Positions 18,829 to 28,019 are shown, numbered from the stretch's first letter. The stretch is DNA of 64,000 bases from Grimontia marina (GCF_900060185.1 NZ_FIZY01000008.1:1-64000); one strand, 5' to 3'. Notes: a model not told the origin generated them from the sequence alone. Made by a program: numbers and translations.

Positions 18829-19791
18829 ATGAGTAGTACCGTCAAAAGGTTTACCTATGACACAAGCCATTGCCAACCTAGCGAAAAGTTCGCTTTTTGG
18901 CGGGAGTCGGTGTGCGATGCTTATGTCAACTTAGGGTGTGAAGCTCTCTCTCGAAAAGACTTTAAAGGAAGAATTGAACTCTCCAAACATGGCGTTATTG
19001 ACCTTTCCTTTGTGTCTGGGTCGAAACACAAGGTCATCAGGCGTGCGGAAGACATTGGGCGCACATCAGAAGCCGAATTCCTGTTAAGTATTCAACTTAA
19101 TAACCGTTCTGTTATCGAACAATGTGGCCGTGCGGCTCCACTATCCCGCTACGATTTTACTCTGTATAGCAGTACAGAAACTTACTCCATTGACCTCGAA
19201 GAAGACTTCAAACAGTTAGTCATCAAGTTTCCAAAGAAGGCGCTATTAAGCCGGCTCCCTGACGCCAATATGCTCACGGCAATTCCCGTCAACGGGACAT
19301 CTCAACTAGGCAGTTTAGTGGCGACGACGGCGTTAAATATTTCTTCGCTTATCGACAGCCAAACCACGGACTGTAAACTCCTGTTGCAAGAGACATTGAT
19401 AGATTTGATTGCCACGTCATTAGCACCACTCCGAGGCTCTCGTCTCGAGTTGTCTCAGCCAGAGCAGCAACTGCTGATTCGCGCCAAGTCTTTTATTCTC
19501 GCAAATCTGCAAGATGCCAGCCTTAACCGTGAAGACATTGCGAAAAGCCTTGGGTTGTCAGTACGTCGCCTTAGCGAAGTGTTTACGAAAAATGGAGAAA
19601 CGGTATGTGGCTTTATCCGAGAGAGCAGAATGCAGAAAATCGCCAGTGATCTAGTGGATGAGCGCTTTCAAAAAACGGGGATCAGTGAAATCGCATTCAA
19701 GTGGGGGCAGAACAACCTTCAACATTTCTCTCGCACCTTCCGAGACCAATTCGGTTGTTCACCCAGAGATTACAGACAAAGCAAATTATAA
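18829..19791 (+). CDS. AraC-family activator of the aldoxime/nitrile genes
   Basis: This 320-residue regulator has an N-terminal AraC-binding-like domain (about 1-200, starting with the FAFWRESVCDAYVNLGCE pattern of this group). A C-terminal double helix-turn-helix DNA-binding domain (about 215-318) includes LNREDIAKSLGLSVRRLSEV and FRDQFGCSPRDYRQ. The same arrangement is found in activators of nitrilase and aldoxime dehydratase operons elsewhere. Its divergent position beside the nitrilase gene supports control of that operon, with an aldoxime, nitrile or acid as likely inducer. Confidence 0.88.
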   Translation: MSSTVKRFTYDTSHCQPSEKFAFWRESVCDAYVNLGCEALSRKDFKGRIELSKHGVIDLSFVSGSKHKVIRRAEDIGRTSEAEFLLSIQLNNRSVIEQCGRAAPLSRYDFTLYSSTETYSIDLEEDFKQLVIKFPKKALLSRLPDANMLTAIPVNGTSQLGSLVATTALNISSLIDSQTTDCKLLLQETLIDLIATSLAPLRGSRLELSQPEQQLLIRAKSFILANLQDASLNREDIAKSLGLSVRRLSEVFTKNGETVCGFIRESRMQKIASDLVDERFQKTGISEIAFKWGQNNLQHFSRTFRDQFGCSPRDYRQSKL

Positions 19792-19824
19792 CTAGGCGCA
19801 ACAGCATTCGTGCCTCATTCCCAC

Positions 19825-21654
19825 TTAAAAAATGTATGCCGCACCCGCGTTACTTGCTCCCTCATCAGGTGTGCTTCCAACGCCAGTGGTACTTGAATCC
19901 TCAAGAAATGCGCCCACTGCAAGCATGCCTCCGTCTTTTCCAAGACTCACCGACACGCCAAAATTATCTCCAGCCCCAGTATTAGGTGATTTTAAATACG
20001 CGTGATGGGCCCAAATAGCGTTCTCGTAACGGTATATGTAGGCTGCACCGGAATCTACAGCCCCATCATCAGGCGTGCTGTTAATACTCAAGGTACCAGA
20101 GTCTTCTTCCCGAGCTCCTACTGCAAGTGTGTTACCGCTAGAAGATAAATCAACAGACCAACCGAAATAGTCACCTGCACCGGTATTCGATGCTTTAATG
20201 TAGGCATCTTGACCCCAGTTTCCGCCCGAATAGCGGAAGATATAGACCGCGCCTGCGTCTGTCGCACCTTCGTCGGGTACGCTGTCAACACCGATTGTAC
20301 TCGAGTCTTCATATCTTGAGGACACTGCCATTACATTGCCATCGCCTGACAAGGAGACCGACCAACCGAATCGATCACCAATCCCTGTGTTGGATGCTTT
20401 CACATAGGCTTGCTGCGACCAGACACCGCCAGAGTAGCGAAAAACATAGGCAGCCCCAGCGGCACTCAGCAAATCGTTGGGGGTACTGTTAATCCCTGTT
20501 GTATCTGAATCCTCCCAAGTAGCCCCCACTGCAAGGGTGTTGCCATCCCCTGACAAAGATACCGAATAGCCAAAATAGTCAGACGCGTCAGGGTTTGAGG
20601 CTTTGATGTAAGCTTCCTGCGCCCAGCTGCCTCCGGTAAAACGATAGACATACGTAGCCCCTGAATTATATAACGAATTGTTTTCTGCGTTGTTAACGCC
20701 AGTGGCTGACGAGTCTTCCGCATATGCCCCCACCGCAAGGGTGTTGCCATCAGATGAAAGGGTCACAAACCAGCCGAAGTAGTCGCTAGCACCCGGGTTA
20801 GAAGCCTTTATGTATGCCTCTTCACTCCAGCTCCCCCCAGCATTACGGAAAATGTAAGCAGCGCCCGATAATGTTGCTGCCTCATTCGGAATACTGTTAA
20901 CACCACTGGAGGAAGAGTCCTCTGCGTAGGCGCCAACTGCAATTGTATTACCATCTGCTGACAATGCGAGAGCCCAACCAAATCTGTCCCCCTCCTGACT
21001 GTTTGACGCTTTCAAATAGGCTTGCTCTGCCCAGTGCCCATCCAAATATCGGAAAACATATACCGCTCCTGCTATTGCTGCCAGATTGTCAGGTGGGCTG
21101 TTTATGCCTGACGAGCTAGAGGCTTCTGAATACGCACCCACTGCCAGTGTCGACCCATCAGATGATAGGGACACAGGCCTACCAAAACTGTCGTCAATAT
21201 CCGTATTAGATGCTTTGATGTAAGTGATTAACGCGGTAATGTCTGAAGGTGACAAAGATAACTCGTTAGACAGTGTACTCCCAACTTCATTACTGGCTTT
21301 TACGAAAAATTCAGAGAGGTGATCTTTGAGAGCGCCAGTGACATTGATAGTTGCCGTTGTTCCGGATACAACCCCCATCGATTCGCAGTTATCAGGTTGC
21401 GTTTCGTCTTTTCGACAAACCGTATATCTCGAAGCACCTTCAGCAGCATCCCAAGAGAAAGTAATCGGGCAAGAACCTCCCCCCGAGGAAACAGAAGCAG
21501 ACAATGACTGAAGGTTAAATGCTGATGGCGGTGACATTGTCGGCGACGTTATCGACTCCGAAGCTCCACTTCCTGAATCAAATACATAGTCTATATTGCA
21601 CCCGTTCAGAAAGACTAATGTACTCCACAGAAAAATACCTTTTAAATACTTCAT
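19825..21654 (-). CDS. FG-GAP repeat lipoprotein
   Basis: A 609-residue exported protein. It begins with a lipoprotein signal (MKYLKGIFLWSTLVFLNGC), the Cys being the predicted lipidation site. A fibronectin-like segment (about 45-145) is followed by seven repeats of about 64 residues. Each repeat carries FG plus LS.DGNTLAVGA plus a Gly-Ala-Tyr-Ile-Phe-Arg strand, as in FG-GAP/integrin-alpha-like beta-propellers. It ends exactly after the seventh strand, so it looks complete. Probably a surface protein for adhesion or binding; the ligand is unknown. A second ATG at 21666 would place the GGAGG site inside the gene, so I chose 21654. It is convergent with the araC-type gene. Confidence 0.82.
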   Translation of the reverse strand: MKYLKGIFLWSTLVFLNGCNIDYVFDSGSGASESITSPTMSPPSAFNLQSLSASVSSGGGSCPITFSWDAAEGASRYTVCRKDETQPDNCESMGVVSGTTATINVTGALKDHLSEFFVKASNEVGSTLSNELSLSPSDITALITYIKASNTDIDDSFGRPVSLSSDGSTLAVGAYSEASSSSGINSPPDNLAAIAGAVYVFRYLDGHWAEQAYLKASNSQEGDRFGWALALSADGNTIAVGAYAEDSSSSGVNSIPNEAATLSGAAYIFRNAGGSWSEEAYIKASNPGASDYFGWFVTLSSDGNTLAVGAYAEDSSATGVNNAENNSLYNSGATYVYRFTGGSWAQEAYIKASNPDASDYFGYSVSLSGDGNTLAVGATWEDSDTTGINSTPNDLLSAAGAAYVFRYSGGVWSQQAYVKASNTGIGDRFGWSVSLSGDGNVMAVSSRYEDSSTIGVDSVPDEGATDAGAVYIFRYSGGNWGQDAYIKASNTGAGDYFGWSVDLSSSGNTLAVGAREEDSGTLSINSTPDDGAVDSGAAYIYRYENAIWAHHAYLKSPNTGAGDNFGVSVSLGKDGGMLAVGAFLEDSSTTGVGSTPDEGASNAGAAYIF

Positions 21655-22069
21655 CTCCGCCTCCAAACTTACTACCCATACAAGTATTCAGAGGAACCAA
21701 TAATCAATGCAAATAAAACCATACAAGAAAAAAGAATACTCATACAACAAATAATTAACTGACAGAAAAATATCCAACACCTTTATACTAGACTAAATAA
21801 AATTAATTTTTTCATTGAAATAAAATAAATAAATAGTTATGACTAATATTCTCTACAAAAAATGAAAAACAGATTCAAAACAAAAAAATGAAGAACGAAG
21901 TACCATTTACAGAAAAAACATAACAAATAAAATAAAAATAACAACTTAGATAAAACGATAGATAAAAGACTATTCGTACTTAATCTCACATTGATATTAC
22001 GGAACGAAAGACTGTATAAAATAAAGACAAATTAAAATGATCAGTGAAAAGGTAAGAACGACGGATGGG
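21655..22069. other. AT-rich gene-free stretch
   Basis: These 415 bases are much richer in A and T than their surroundings and contain no reading frame I would support, no hairpin and no recognised repeat. They must include the promoter of the FG-GAP lipoprotein gene. Such AT-rich DNA next to a surface protein gene is often a target of nucleoid silencers; that is inference. Confidence 0.5.
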
Positions 22070-22336
22070 TATACTTAGGCGACCTAAGGATACGCGAATT
22101 CAGAGGTCATCAATGCGTTCAATTCGAGGCAAATTTCACGAGGAAAAGTCGTTCTATTTCCGTGGGATTTAACGATTAAGTGGGCGCATTGAAGGCCTAC
22201 CTTCGGGCGAGTTGACTGACGCCGTGCTCTTTGTTGTTCCTTTTTGATGGAAATGACTACATCTGCAAAGGAACGCCGCAATCACAACGCCAGTCAACCT
22301 TGCGATTCCTTCACCCCAAAGTTGTTTGGGTATATA
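22070..22336 (-). repeat. MITE-like element, copy A (inverted relative to copy B)
   Basis: This element of about 267 bases is related over its whole length, in reverse complement, to 23820-24088; I estimate about 70-75 percent identity by eye. Shared blocks include the GTGAAATTTGCCTCGAATTGA segment and GGAACAACAA. Its right end GTTGTTTGGGTATA is an inverted repeat of the start of copy B, and the left end is a decayed version. A short frame inside it is not convincing as a gene. Confidence 0.75.
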
Positions 22337-22350
22337 CACAAATAGCAGGC

Positions 22351-23289
22351 TCAGGAAACGCCACCAACACGGTTAGAACGGCTTAATGTATGCAACTCAC
22401 TTGAGTCCTCTGAAGATTTTGCGAGTGGCTCCATTTTTACCTGAACATTGTGTGTCTTAATTCCAGCTGCTTGGAAACGTATAGCAATCCCCGTGCGAAT
22501 ATCACTGGCAAGGTTCCAAGCCCTTGTCGCGGAATTTGTCCAACCTGCAACCCAACATTGGTAGGCATCTTTATCAAGGTTCATCACCCAAAAATCTGGC
22601 GGGTCTTCAGAGATAAAATGCTTGCTGCTCTGAACGGACTCAATGGCCATTTGCCGCACAAGCTCTAAATCATTTTCGTAAGAAGTGTAAAACTCCACAT
22701 GCACCCAGATGTAAGTGTCGTTATAGGTGAGACTCTCCAGCTCCAAAGACAGCATTTTGCTGCTCGGAATAATTAGTCGCTTCCAGTTCCAGAGCTTAAT
22801 AATCGTGTGGTTAAGGCTAATGTCTTCCACCGTTCCATATTGATCTTCAATCACGACCGTATCTCCGACACGGATCGCTTTGGAAAGCGAAAGTACGACG
22901 CCCGCGATGATATTTTCAATCACAGGTTTTGCGGCAAAGCCCAGAACGGTGGTAGAAACAGCAACCATAAGCGAAACCATTGCTGCTGGCATCGAATTCA
23001 GAAATGGCAGCGATAATGCGAGACCTAACACGATAAAGATGAAGAAAAAGGTGATCTTGCGGATAATTGAAAAACGGTTTTCGATTTTTTCAACTGCCGC
23101 ATCAATCTCCCCAATCTGACCTTCTGCTTTGGGTAAAGATGTCTGAACACTGTTAAAGTTCTTCAGGCGTCTTAGTCGTTTTTCTCTGTTAGACTTTGAC
23201 TTCAATAAGGCCGATGTCGCCCACCAGACAACAGCAACCCCTACCACACCGACTGTGCCGAGGTAGATATAAAGATTATCTAACACCAT
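22351..23289 (-). CDS. MscS-family mechanosensitive channel-like protein
   Basis: A 312-residue membrane protein with an N-terminal helix (about 7-30), two membrane segments near 75-115 and the MscS pore helix/beta-domain region (VLGFAAKPVIENIIAGVVLS, then AIRVGDTVVIEDQYGTVEDI). The soluble C-terminal domain runs to the end. It is the small architecture of the family that releases solutes under hypo-osmotic stress. It lies with the next gene between two inverted MITE-like copies. A role in osmotic protection is family-based; no catabolic link is seen. Confidence 0.85.
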   Translation of the reverse strand: MVLDNLYIYLGTVGVVGVAVVWWATSALLKSKSNREKRLRRLKNFNSVQTSLPKAEGQIGEIDAAVEKIENRFSIIRKITFFFIFIVLGLALSLPFLNSMPAAMVSLMVAVSTTVLGFAAKPVIENIIAGVVLSLSKAIRVGDTVVIEDQYGTVEDISLNHTIIKLWNWKRLIIPSSKMLSLELESLTYNDTYIWVHVEFYTSYENDLELVRQMAIESVQSSKHFISEDPPDFWVMNLDKDAYQCWVAGWTNSATRAWNLASDIRTGIAIRFQAAGIKTHNVQVKMEPLAKSSEDSSELHTLSRSNRVGGVS

Positions 23290-23351
23290 GTCACTCCAAT
23301 CCCTTTTTACCGTTAATTTAAACTAGCCGCATGTATTGCTTCGCTGTCTAT

Positions 23352-23699
23352 CTAATACTGCCAACCCTGTTTTTGAAAAAGCACATCCCATCTACCATTG
23401 CTATCATTTTCGCAGCTTTCTTCCGTATCAAAATGTACGTGCTTGCCAATATCTTTCAGCTTGATATCGATGGAAGCCAGCACATCTTTGATGAGACGGC
23501 GAATGTGTTCCTGGTTGGCTTGGGCCAAGCTAGATTGAGTGTCAAAAATACATACAATAGAAAGCGAACTCGGGAATCGATCATAGTTAACAAAATGGGT
23601 CAGCCACTCGAATCCTTGATGTTCCGATTGGGCAATATCACAGACTTGTGTTAGCGCATGTCTAAGCGAATCATCTATTTTTTTGTCCGTCTTTCTCAC
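23352..23699 (-). CDS. Small conserved protein of unknown function
   Basis: A protein of about 115 residues with a basic N-terminus (RKTDKKIDDSLRHALTQVCD) and the core GFEWLTHFVNYDRFPSSLSI. It resembles short proteins that I remember being annotated loosely as Fis-family regulators in Vibrio and Shewanella, but no helix-turn-helix is evident to me. Two GTG codons nine bases apart can start it; the second, at 23699, is better spaced from AGGTGAGG. It lies upstream of the MscS-like gene in the same direction with a 62-base gap. Confidence 0.6.
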   Translation of the reverse strand: MRKTDKKIDDSLRHALTQVCDIAQSEHQGFEWLTHFVNYDRFPSSLSIVCIFDTQSSLAQANQEHIRRLIKDVLASIDIKLKDIGKHVHFDTEESCENDSNGRWDVLFQKQGWQY

Positions 23700-23764
23700 T
23701 TTCCTCACCTTTCAAATCTTGAACTGCACTTGTTGATTTACTGCATGTTAGGCGTGAAGAAAGG

Positions 23765-23799
23765 CTAACACCAGTGCAGTGTCGGACTGCACTAGTTAG
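23765..23799. repeat. Strong hairpin beside MITE-like copy B
   Basis: CTAAC, then AGTGCAGT, a five-base loop, ACTGCACT, and GTTAG form a nested perfect stem with small bulges. It lies between the small conserved gene and copy B. No T-run follows, so it is not a clear terminator. Confidence 0.5.
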
Positions 23800-23819
23800 A
23801 TATCGATATCGCGACATTT

Positions 23820-24088
23820 TATATACCCAAACAACCTGAAGATGCAGGAAGCAGCGAGATTGACTAGCGTTGTGATCGCAGCGTTTTTTTGTAGGTGTAG
23901 CCATCTCCATCAATAAGGAACAACAATGAGCACTGCGTCAGCCAACTCATCCGAAGGGAGGGCCTCAATGCGCCCGCTTCTTGGTTAAATCATGGGTAAA
24001 TAGAACCACTATTCCACGTGAAATTTGCCTCGAATTGAAATACATTGATGATCTCTGAATACAAGCTTTTTCAGGTTGTTTGGATATA
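23820..24088 (+). repeat. MITE-like element, copy B
   Basis: A 269-base element with terminal inverted repeats: TATACCCAAACAACCTGAA at the left and TTCAGGTTGTTTGGATATA at the right, one mismatch. It has no coding capacity. It is related in inverted orientation to 22070-22336. The ends resemble repeats common in Vibrionaceae genomes as I recall them. It fills most of the 468-base gene-free gap 23700-24167. Confidence 0.75.
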
Positions 24089-24098
24089 AAGATGGCTG

Positions 24099-24132
24099 CC
24101 TCTAGCCCTGGACTGTCATCAGCGACTAGAGG
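24099..24132. repeat. Inverted repeat downstream of the FRG gene
   Basis: CCTCTAG and CTAGAGG are separated by 20 bases, about 36 bases past the stop of the last gene of the taurine operon. The T-run of an intrinsic terminator is missing. It may mark the end of that transcript. Confidence 0.35.
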
Positions 24133-24167
24133 GTTATTCTGAGGAGAGAAAACGAGACTGAAGTCTT

Positions 24168-24965
24168 TCAGTCGAAATCAAAATCAGACACGTACTTTTT
24201 CTTAAATTGCTGCAAATTCTCAGCTGCCTCGCCCTGCATCTCAGCGCCAGCGAAACGGTTATCCATAGGCATCCAACCGTATGGGTTGTTGTCGTACATT
24301 AAGTTCACATGGCGACACAGACCGAACAGGTTGTTGTATATAGAGTGTTCATTGACCCCAAACTCATTAAGCTCTTGAATAATTTTAACTTTGAGATCTG
24401 GCATGATCGGAAGCTCAGTCAACGCAGCATGCATTCCTTCTTCCTCCTCCAACGCCGTGAATTGAGGACGGCCCTGAATAAGGGTGGAAGCATGCACAGT
24501 TAGCCGTTTGTTTTTGTCTGCGGCTTTTCCGTAAACAGGCATGATGTGTGTTTGTGTAATCGCAAAGGGATCATCGTCCATACCCAGTTGTGGAATACTC
24601 TCCGTGTTCAGTACATAAACAAGAGGCTGAGATCCTGAACTATGACAGGCGTACCATAGCGCCTCGTAAGGATTAATCGTCCAGTCCAACAAACGGGTTT
24701 CCAAGCCTGCGTTGTGCGCTTTCATCAGTAAGTGGCATATCGAAGGGTTATCAACATCGATATAGTCCCGGCCGTACTCCGCGATATGCGCGAGCATCTT
24801 GGCTTCCGTTTCTGAGGCTTTGGTATGACCGCGAGCCACTTGGGGAAGCAATTTACAGCGGATATTTGGCTGACCTCGAAACAGCATGGTTTTGTTAGTT
24901 TCGGTGATATTTTCAACCGCTGCCGTAAAGGCAGACAGTGAGTCTATATAGTTAATATGATTCAT
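24168..24965 (-). CDS. FRG-domain protein coupled to pta
   Basis: A 265-residue protein with the FRG domain, named for its Phe-Arg-Gly motif, seen here as MLFRGQPNIRCKLLPQVAR at residues 27-45. The conserved core LETRLLDWTINPYEALWYAC follows. FRG proteins are of unknown biochemical function and often occur in mobile or defence-related settings. Here the ATG overlaps the pta stop by four bases, with GAGGG upstream, so it is translated from the taurine transcript. No toxin partner gene is adjacent. Whether it has a role in taurine use or was captured by the operon is open. Confidence 0.85.
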   Translation of the reverse strand: MNHINYIDSLSAFTAAVENITETNKTMLFRGQPNIRCKLLPQVARGHTKASETEAKMLAHIAEYGRDYIDVDNPSICHLLMKAHNAGLETRLLDWTINPYEALWYACHSSGSQPLVYVLNTESIPQLGMDDDPFAITQTHIMPVYGKAADKNKRLTVHASTLIQGRPQFTALEEEEGMHAALTELPIMPDLKVKIIQELNEFGVNEHSIYNNLFGLCRHVNLMYDNNPYGWMPMDNRFAGAEMQGEAAENLQQFKKKYVSDFDFD

Positions 24966-25993
24966 AATTCCCTCGCATTGGAGTAGCCAACTGAGCTGTT
25001 TATCTCTTTTTGCACGACCGTCACCGCGATAACGTTAACAATGTCATCCACGCTGCAACCCCTCGATAAGTCATTCGCTGGTTTTGCTAAGCCTTGCAAC
25101 AAAGGACCAATCGCAACCGCTCCTCCAACACGCTCTGCCAGCTTGTAGCAAATGTTGCCCGCCTCCAGGTTAGGGAAAATAAGGACATTCGATTTCCCTT
25201 TTACGTTGGAATTAGGCAGTTTCTTCTTCGCGATATCCGCGACAATCGCCGCATCCAATTGGATATCTTCATCGATAGCAATGTCCGGCAACTGCTGCTT
25301 TACCCGTTGAGATGCCCTGACGACCTTGCTAACCGATTCGTGCTGTGCACTGCCGCTGGTTGAAAAAGACAACATCGCGACTTTCGGTTCTTCCATGAGT
25401 AAGGTTTCTGCATTCTTCGCTGCTGCAATAGCAATGCTCGCCAGCTCTTCGTCGGAGGGATCAATCACCAGCCCACAGTCTGAAAAAATCAGCCCTCCTT
25501 TGAGGGTGTGGAAGGGCTGGCACAGCATCATCAGAAAGAAGCTGGACACAATCGTGCTGGTGCCATCCAATCCAATGATTTGTATTGCGCTGCGAACGAC
25601 ATCTTTCGTCGTGTGCACTGCCCCAGCGACTGAGCCGTCAGCGAGTCCCTTGGCCACCATAAGGTTGGCAAAATTGAGTGGTTTCAGCGTTTCCTGTAAC
25701 GCTTGCTGTGGCGTCACGCCTTTCTTTGCACGAAGAGTAAGATACAGCTCAGACAAAGAGGCGGTAAGCGGACTGGAATGGGGGTCAATGACCTCAAAGT
25801 CATCAATTTGAACATTGGCCTCTCCAGCGGCTAACTGCAGTTTCTCTCTCTCACCAACCAAAACAACCTTTGCAATTCCACTTTGTTGAGCCTTAGCAGC
25901 GGCGATGAGAATCCGTTTGTCATCGCCTTCACAAAGCACAATTTTTGAATCCAACTTCTTCGCTTTCTCAATAATGTTGTTTAACGCCTTCAT
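24962..25993 (-). CDS. pta: Phosphate acetyltransferase, short form
   Basis: A 343-residue enzyme of the phosphate acetyl/butyryltransferase family without the long N-terminal P-loop domain of E. coli Pta. It starts MKALNNIIEKAKKLDSKIVL; family stretches include SGSAQHESVSKVVRASQRVK and the C-terminal GPLLQGLAKPANDLSRGCSV. It converts acetyl phosphate made by Xsc into acetyl-CoA. Short Pta proteins of this kind are regular companions of xsc. It is the last metabolic gene of the taurine operon. Confidence 0.92.
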   Translation of the reverse strand: MKALNNIIEKAKKLDSKIVLCEGDDKRILIAAAKAQQSGIAKVVLVGEREKLQLAAGEANVQIDDFEVIDPHSSPLTASLSELYLTLRAKKGVTPQQALQETLKPLNFANLMVAKGLADGSVAGAVHTTKDVVRSAIQIIGLDGTSTIVSSFFLMMLCQPFHTLKGGLIFSDCGLVIDPSDEELASIAIAAAKNAETLLMEEPKVAMLSFSTSGSAQHESVSKVVRASQRVKQQLPDIAIDEDIQLDAAIVADIAKKKLPNSNVKGKSNVLIFPNLEAGNICYKLAERVGGAVAIGPLLQGLAKPANDLSRGCSVDDIVNVIAVTVVQKEINSSVGYSNAREL

Positions 25994-26088
25994 CGCTTAC
26001 TGCTCTCTTAACGTCAATTTTCAAACCCCAATATCCTCATGGGAATACGCGCTGACATCTCTATACAATGCTTCTGTGTGCCCCTTCT

Positions 26089-27429
26089 TTATGGGCCCAC
26101 TAGCGAAGGAAGCCATAGGGTAAGTTGTGGGAAGAAGGCAATAACAAACACACCGAGCACCGAGGCGAAAACGAAGGGATGGATCCGTGAAGTAATCTGC
26201 TCGACACTCGAGCCGCCAATACCGGACGCAACAAAAATGTTCTCTCCCAGTGGCGGTGTCGCAAATCCTATCGACAACGTACATATCACGACTATGCCAA
26301 CGTGTGTGGGATCTGCACCCAGCATGTACATGATGGGCAATAGAACGGGCACAATGATCATGATGGCCGCCAGGGTTTCCATAAACATGCCAATAAAAAG
26401 CAGTAGCATGATAGTCAGGGCCCAAACCAGATACATGTTGTCCGTGACACTCAATAGCGCGTCAGCCACATGAACCGGAATTCGCTGCTCGATAAGAAGA
26501 CGCCCGAAAACCGTGGCAGCGAAGAGAATCAGCAGAACCCGGCCAGTTATCCATGTTGTGGTGGTCAAAGACTTAAGCACATTCTTAAATTTCAGTTCTT
26601 TATGTAAAAAGAACCCCACAAACAGCGAGTAGAAAATCGCGACCACAGCCGACTCAGTTGGCGTAAAAATGCCACTATAGATGCCGCCCAATATCAAAAA
26701 GGGCGCGAGAATCGACCATACACCCCGGCGTAACGAGTGGTTGATGTCAGGAAGAGACCAGGACTCCATCAAGCCTTTGTAGCCACGACGTTTTGAGATG
26801 TAGTAGTTGGTCAATATCAGGGTTGTCGCCATGATCAGTCCGGGAACAACACCTGCAATAAACAGTTTGGGGATGGAGACAGTATCGAACTCGCCATGCA
26901 GGGATATTGCTTCTGGCGGTGCCATCAACCCCATCGCAGAGATTCCGAAAATGACAATTGGAATGGACGGAGGAATGATTATTCCTAAGCCGCCGCTTGC
27001 AGCTGTCACCGCTGACGCGTAGCTCGCTTCATATTCGCGTTTTACCATGGCAGGTATCATCAACATCCCCACTGCTGCCGTGGTGGCTGGACCTGAACCG
27101 GATATCGCGCCAAAAAAAAGACAGGCAAAAACCGTTGCCGCTCCCAGTCCGCCTGTCACTGGTCCTGCCATGTTCTCAGCGATATCGACCAATCGGCGTG
27201 ATATACCGGACGCTTCCATCAAGGCTCCCGCCAAGACAAAAGATGGCAGAGCCATCAGTGGAAAGTTCCCTACAGACGTAAATGCGATTTGCACCAGTGC
27301 AATAGGGTTTTTATCCAAAATCAGGTAGGCCGCCATCGATGCGCCAGCCAATGAAACGGTGATAGGCGCCCCAAGCACCAGCAGAACTAAAAAACCACCA
27401 AATAAAATGAGTGTTAAATAGGCTTCCAT
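26089..27429 (-). CDS. tauM: TRAP transporter large membrane subunit (TauM/DctM type)
   Basis: A 446-residue protein with about 12 membrane segments and DctM signatures (LGAPITVSLAGASMAAYLIL, GGLGIIIPPSIPIVIFGISA). It forms the sodium-driven translocation channel with the small subunit upstream, using substrate handed over by the periplasmic binding protein. The position between pta and the other TRAP genes within an xsc operon supports taurine as cargo, as with TauKLM. Specificity cannot be read from this subunit alone. Confidence 0.88.
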   Translation of the reverse strand: MEAYLTLILFGGFLVLLVLGAPITVSLAGASMAAYLILDKNPIALVQIAFTSVGNFPLMALPSFVLAGALMEASGISRRLVDIAENMAGPVTGGLGAATVFACLFFGAISGSGPATTAAVGMLMIPAMVKREYEASYASAVTAASGGLGIIIPPSIPIVIFGISAMGLMAPPEAISLHGEFDTVSIPKLFIAGVVPGLIMATTLILTNYYISKRRGYKGLMESWSLPDINHSLRRGVWSILAPFLILGGIYSGIFTPTESAVVAIFYSLFVGFFLHKELKFKNVLKSLTTTTWITGRVLLILFAATVFGRLLIEQRIPVHVADALLSVTDNMYLVWALTIMLLLFIGMFMETLAAIMIIVPVLLPIMYMLGADPTHVGIVVICTLSIGFATPPLGENIFVASGIGGSSVEQITSRIHPFVFASVLGVFVIAFFPQLTLWLPSLVGP

Positions 27430-27467
27430 AAGGTTGAATCCCTTCTCGCTATCTCGTTACCGCCGAC

Positions 27468-28019
27468 CTATGGCAGCTTTGGAATGTCCATCTTTTTTTC
27501 GCTGAGCTTGCGGATCTCTTCTGCCTCTGGGTCATCGTGTTCAATACCTTTCAACCGGTCGATGACATTCCATAGAATCCGTATCGACATCAGCAAAAAC
27601 GCGATGGGCAGAATCATGTAGATGTACTTCATTGGGATACCGGTGGTTTGAGACTTCCAAAATAAGTTCATCTTGTTGAAAACAAAGTCATAACTCAGGT
27701 AAACAAAATACAGATTGAAAGCAATCCAGAGCAGATCGGCGATCGTCTCGCAGACGGTTTTTACGATGGGTGGAAAGTAGTTAAAGTGGAAAGAGACTCG
27801 GTTATGAGCAGACATTTTTGCTGCGACAACAGCACCTAAATAGGTAAACCAAACGAATAAATAGGTCGCGACTTCGTCTCCCCACGGAATGGAGTATTGG
27901 AAAAACTGTCTTACTAGGATCTGCGTAAACAACAGCGTGACAAACACCGCCAGAAACAAGCAGCAGATGTATTCTTCAATCCTGTTTAGGTGACGACGCA
28001 CTGTTAACATTATCGACAT
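27468..28019 (-). CDS. tauL: TRAP transporter small membrane subunit (TauL/DctQ type)
   Basis: A 183-residue DctQ-like protein with four membrane helices (about 15-40, 52-72, 93-118, 133-155) and the family motif IPWGDEVATYLFVWFTYLGA. It is the partner of the large permease downstream. It lies 38 bases upstream of tauM and 84 bases downstream of tauK, in the usual K-L-M order. Confidence 0.86.
   Translation of the reverse strand: MSIMLTVRRHLNRIEEYICCLFLAVFVTLLFTQILVRQFFQYSIPWGDEVATYLFVWFTYLGAVVAAKMSAHNRVSFHFNYFPPIVKTVCETIADLLWIAFNLYFVYLSYDFVFNKMNLFWKSQTTGIPMKYIYMILPIAFLLMSIRILWNVIDRLKGIEHDDPEAEEIRKLSEKKMDIPKLP

Noticed and set aside
19825-21240. Repeated DNA pattern that could be mistaken for a tandem or CRISPR array
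   Set aside because: The period is about 190 bases and lies fully in frame inside the FG-GAP protein. There are no short identical repeats with spacers.
22084-22281. Open frame of 65 codons within MITE-like copy A
   Set aside because: The related copy B carries stops in the matching frame, so coding is not conserved. Treated as part of the element.
23746-23800. Hairpin with GTTAGGC and GTTAGAT words suggesting an integron attC site
   Set aside because: The matching RYYYAAC half-sites are missing and no integrase or cassette array is nearby.
23671-23913. Open frame of 80 codons on the minus strand
   Set aside because: It runs across the hairpin and the start of the MITE-like element, has no ribosome binding site and no family resemblance. 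It is a chance frame.
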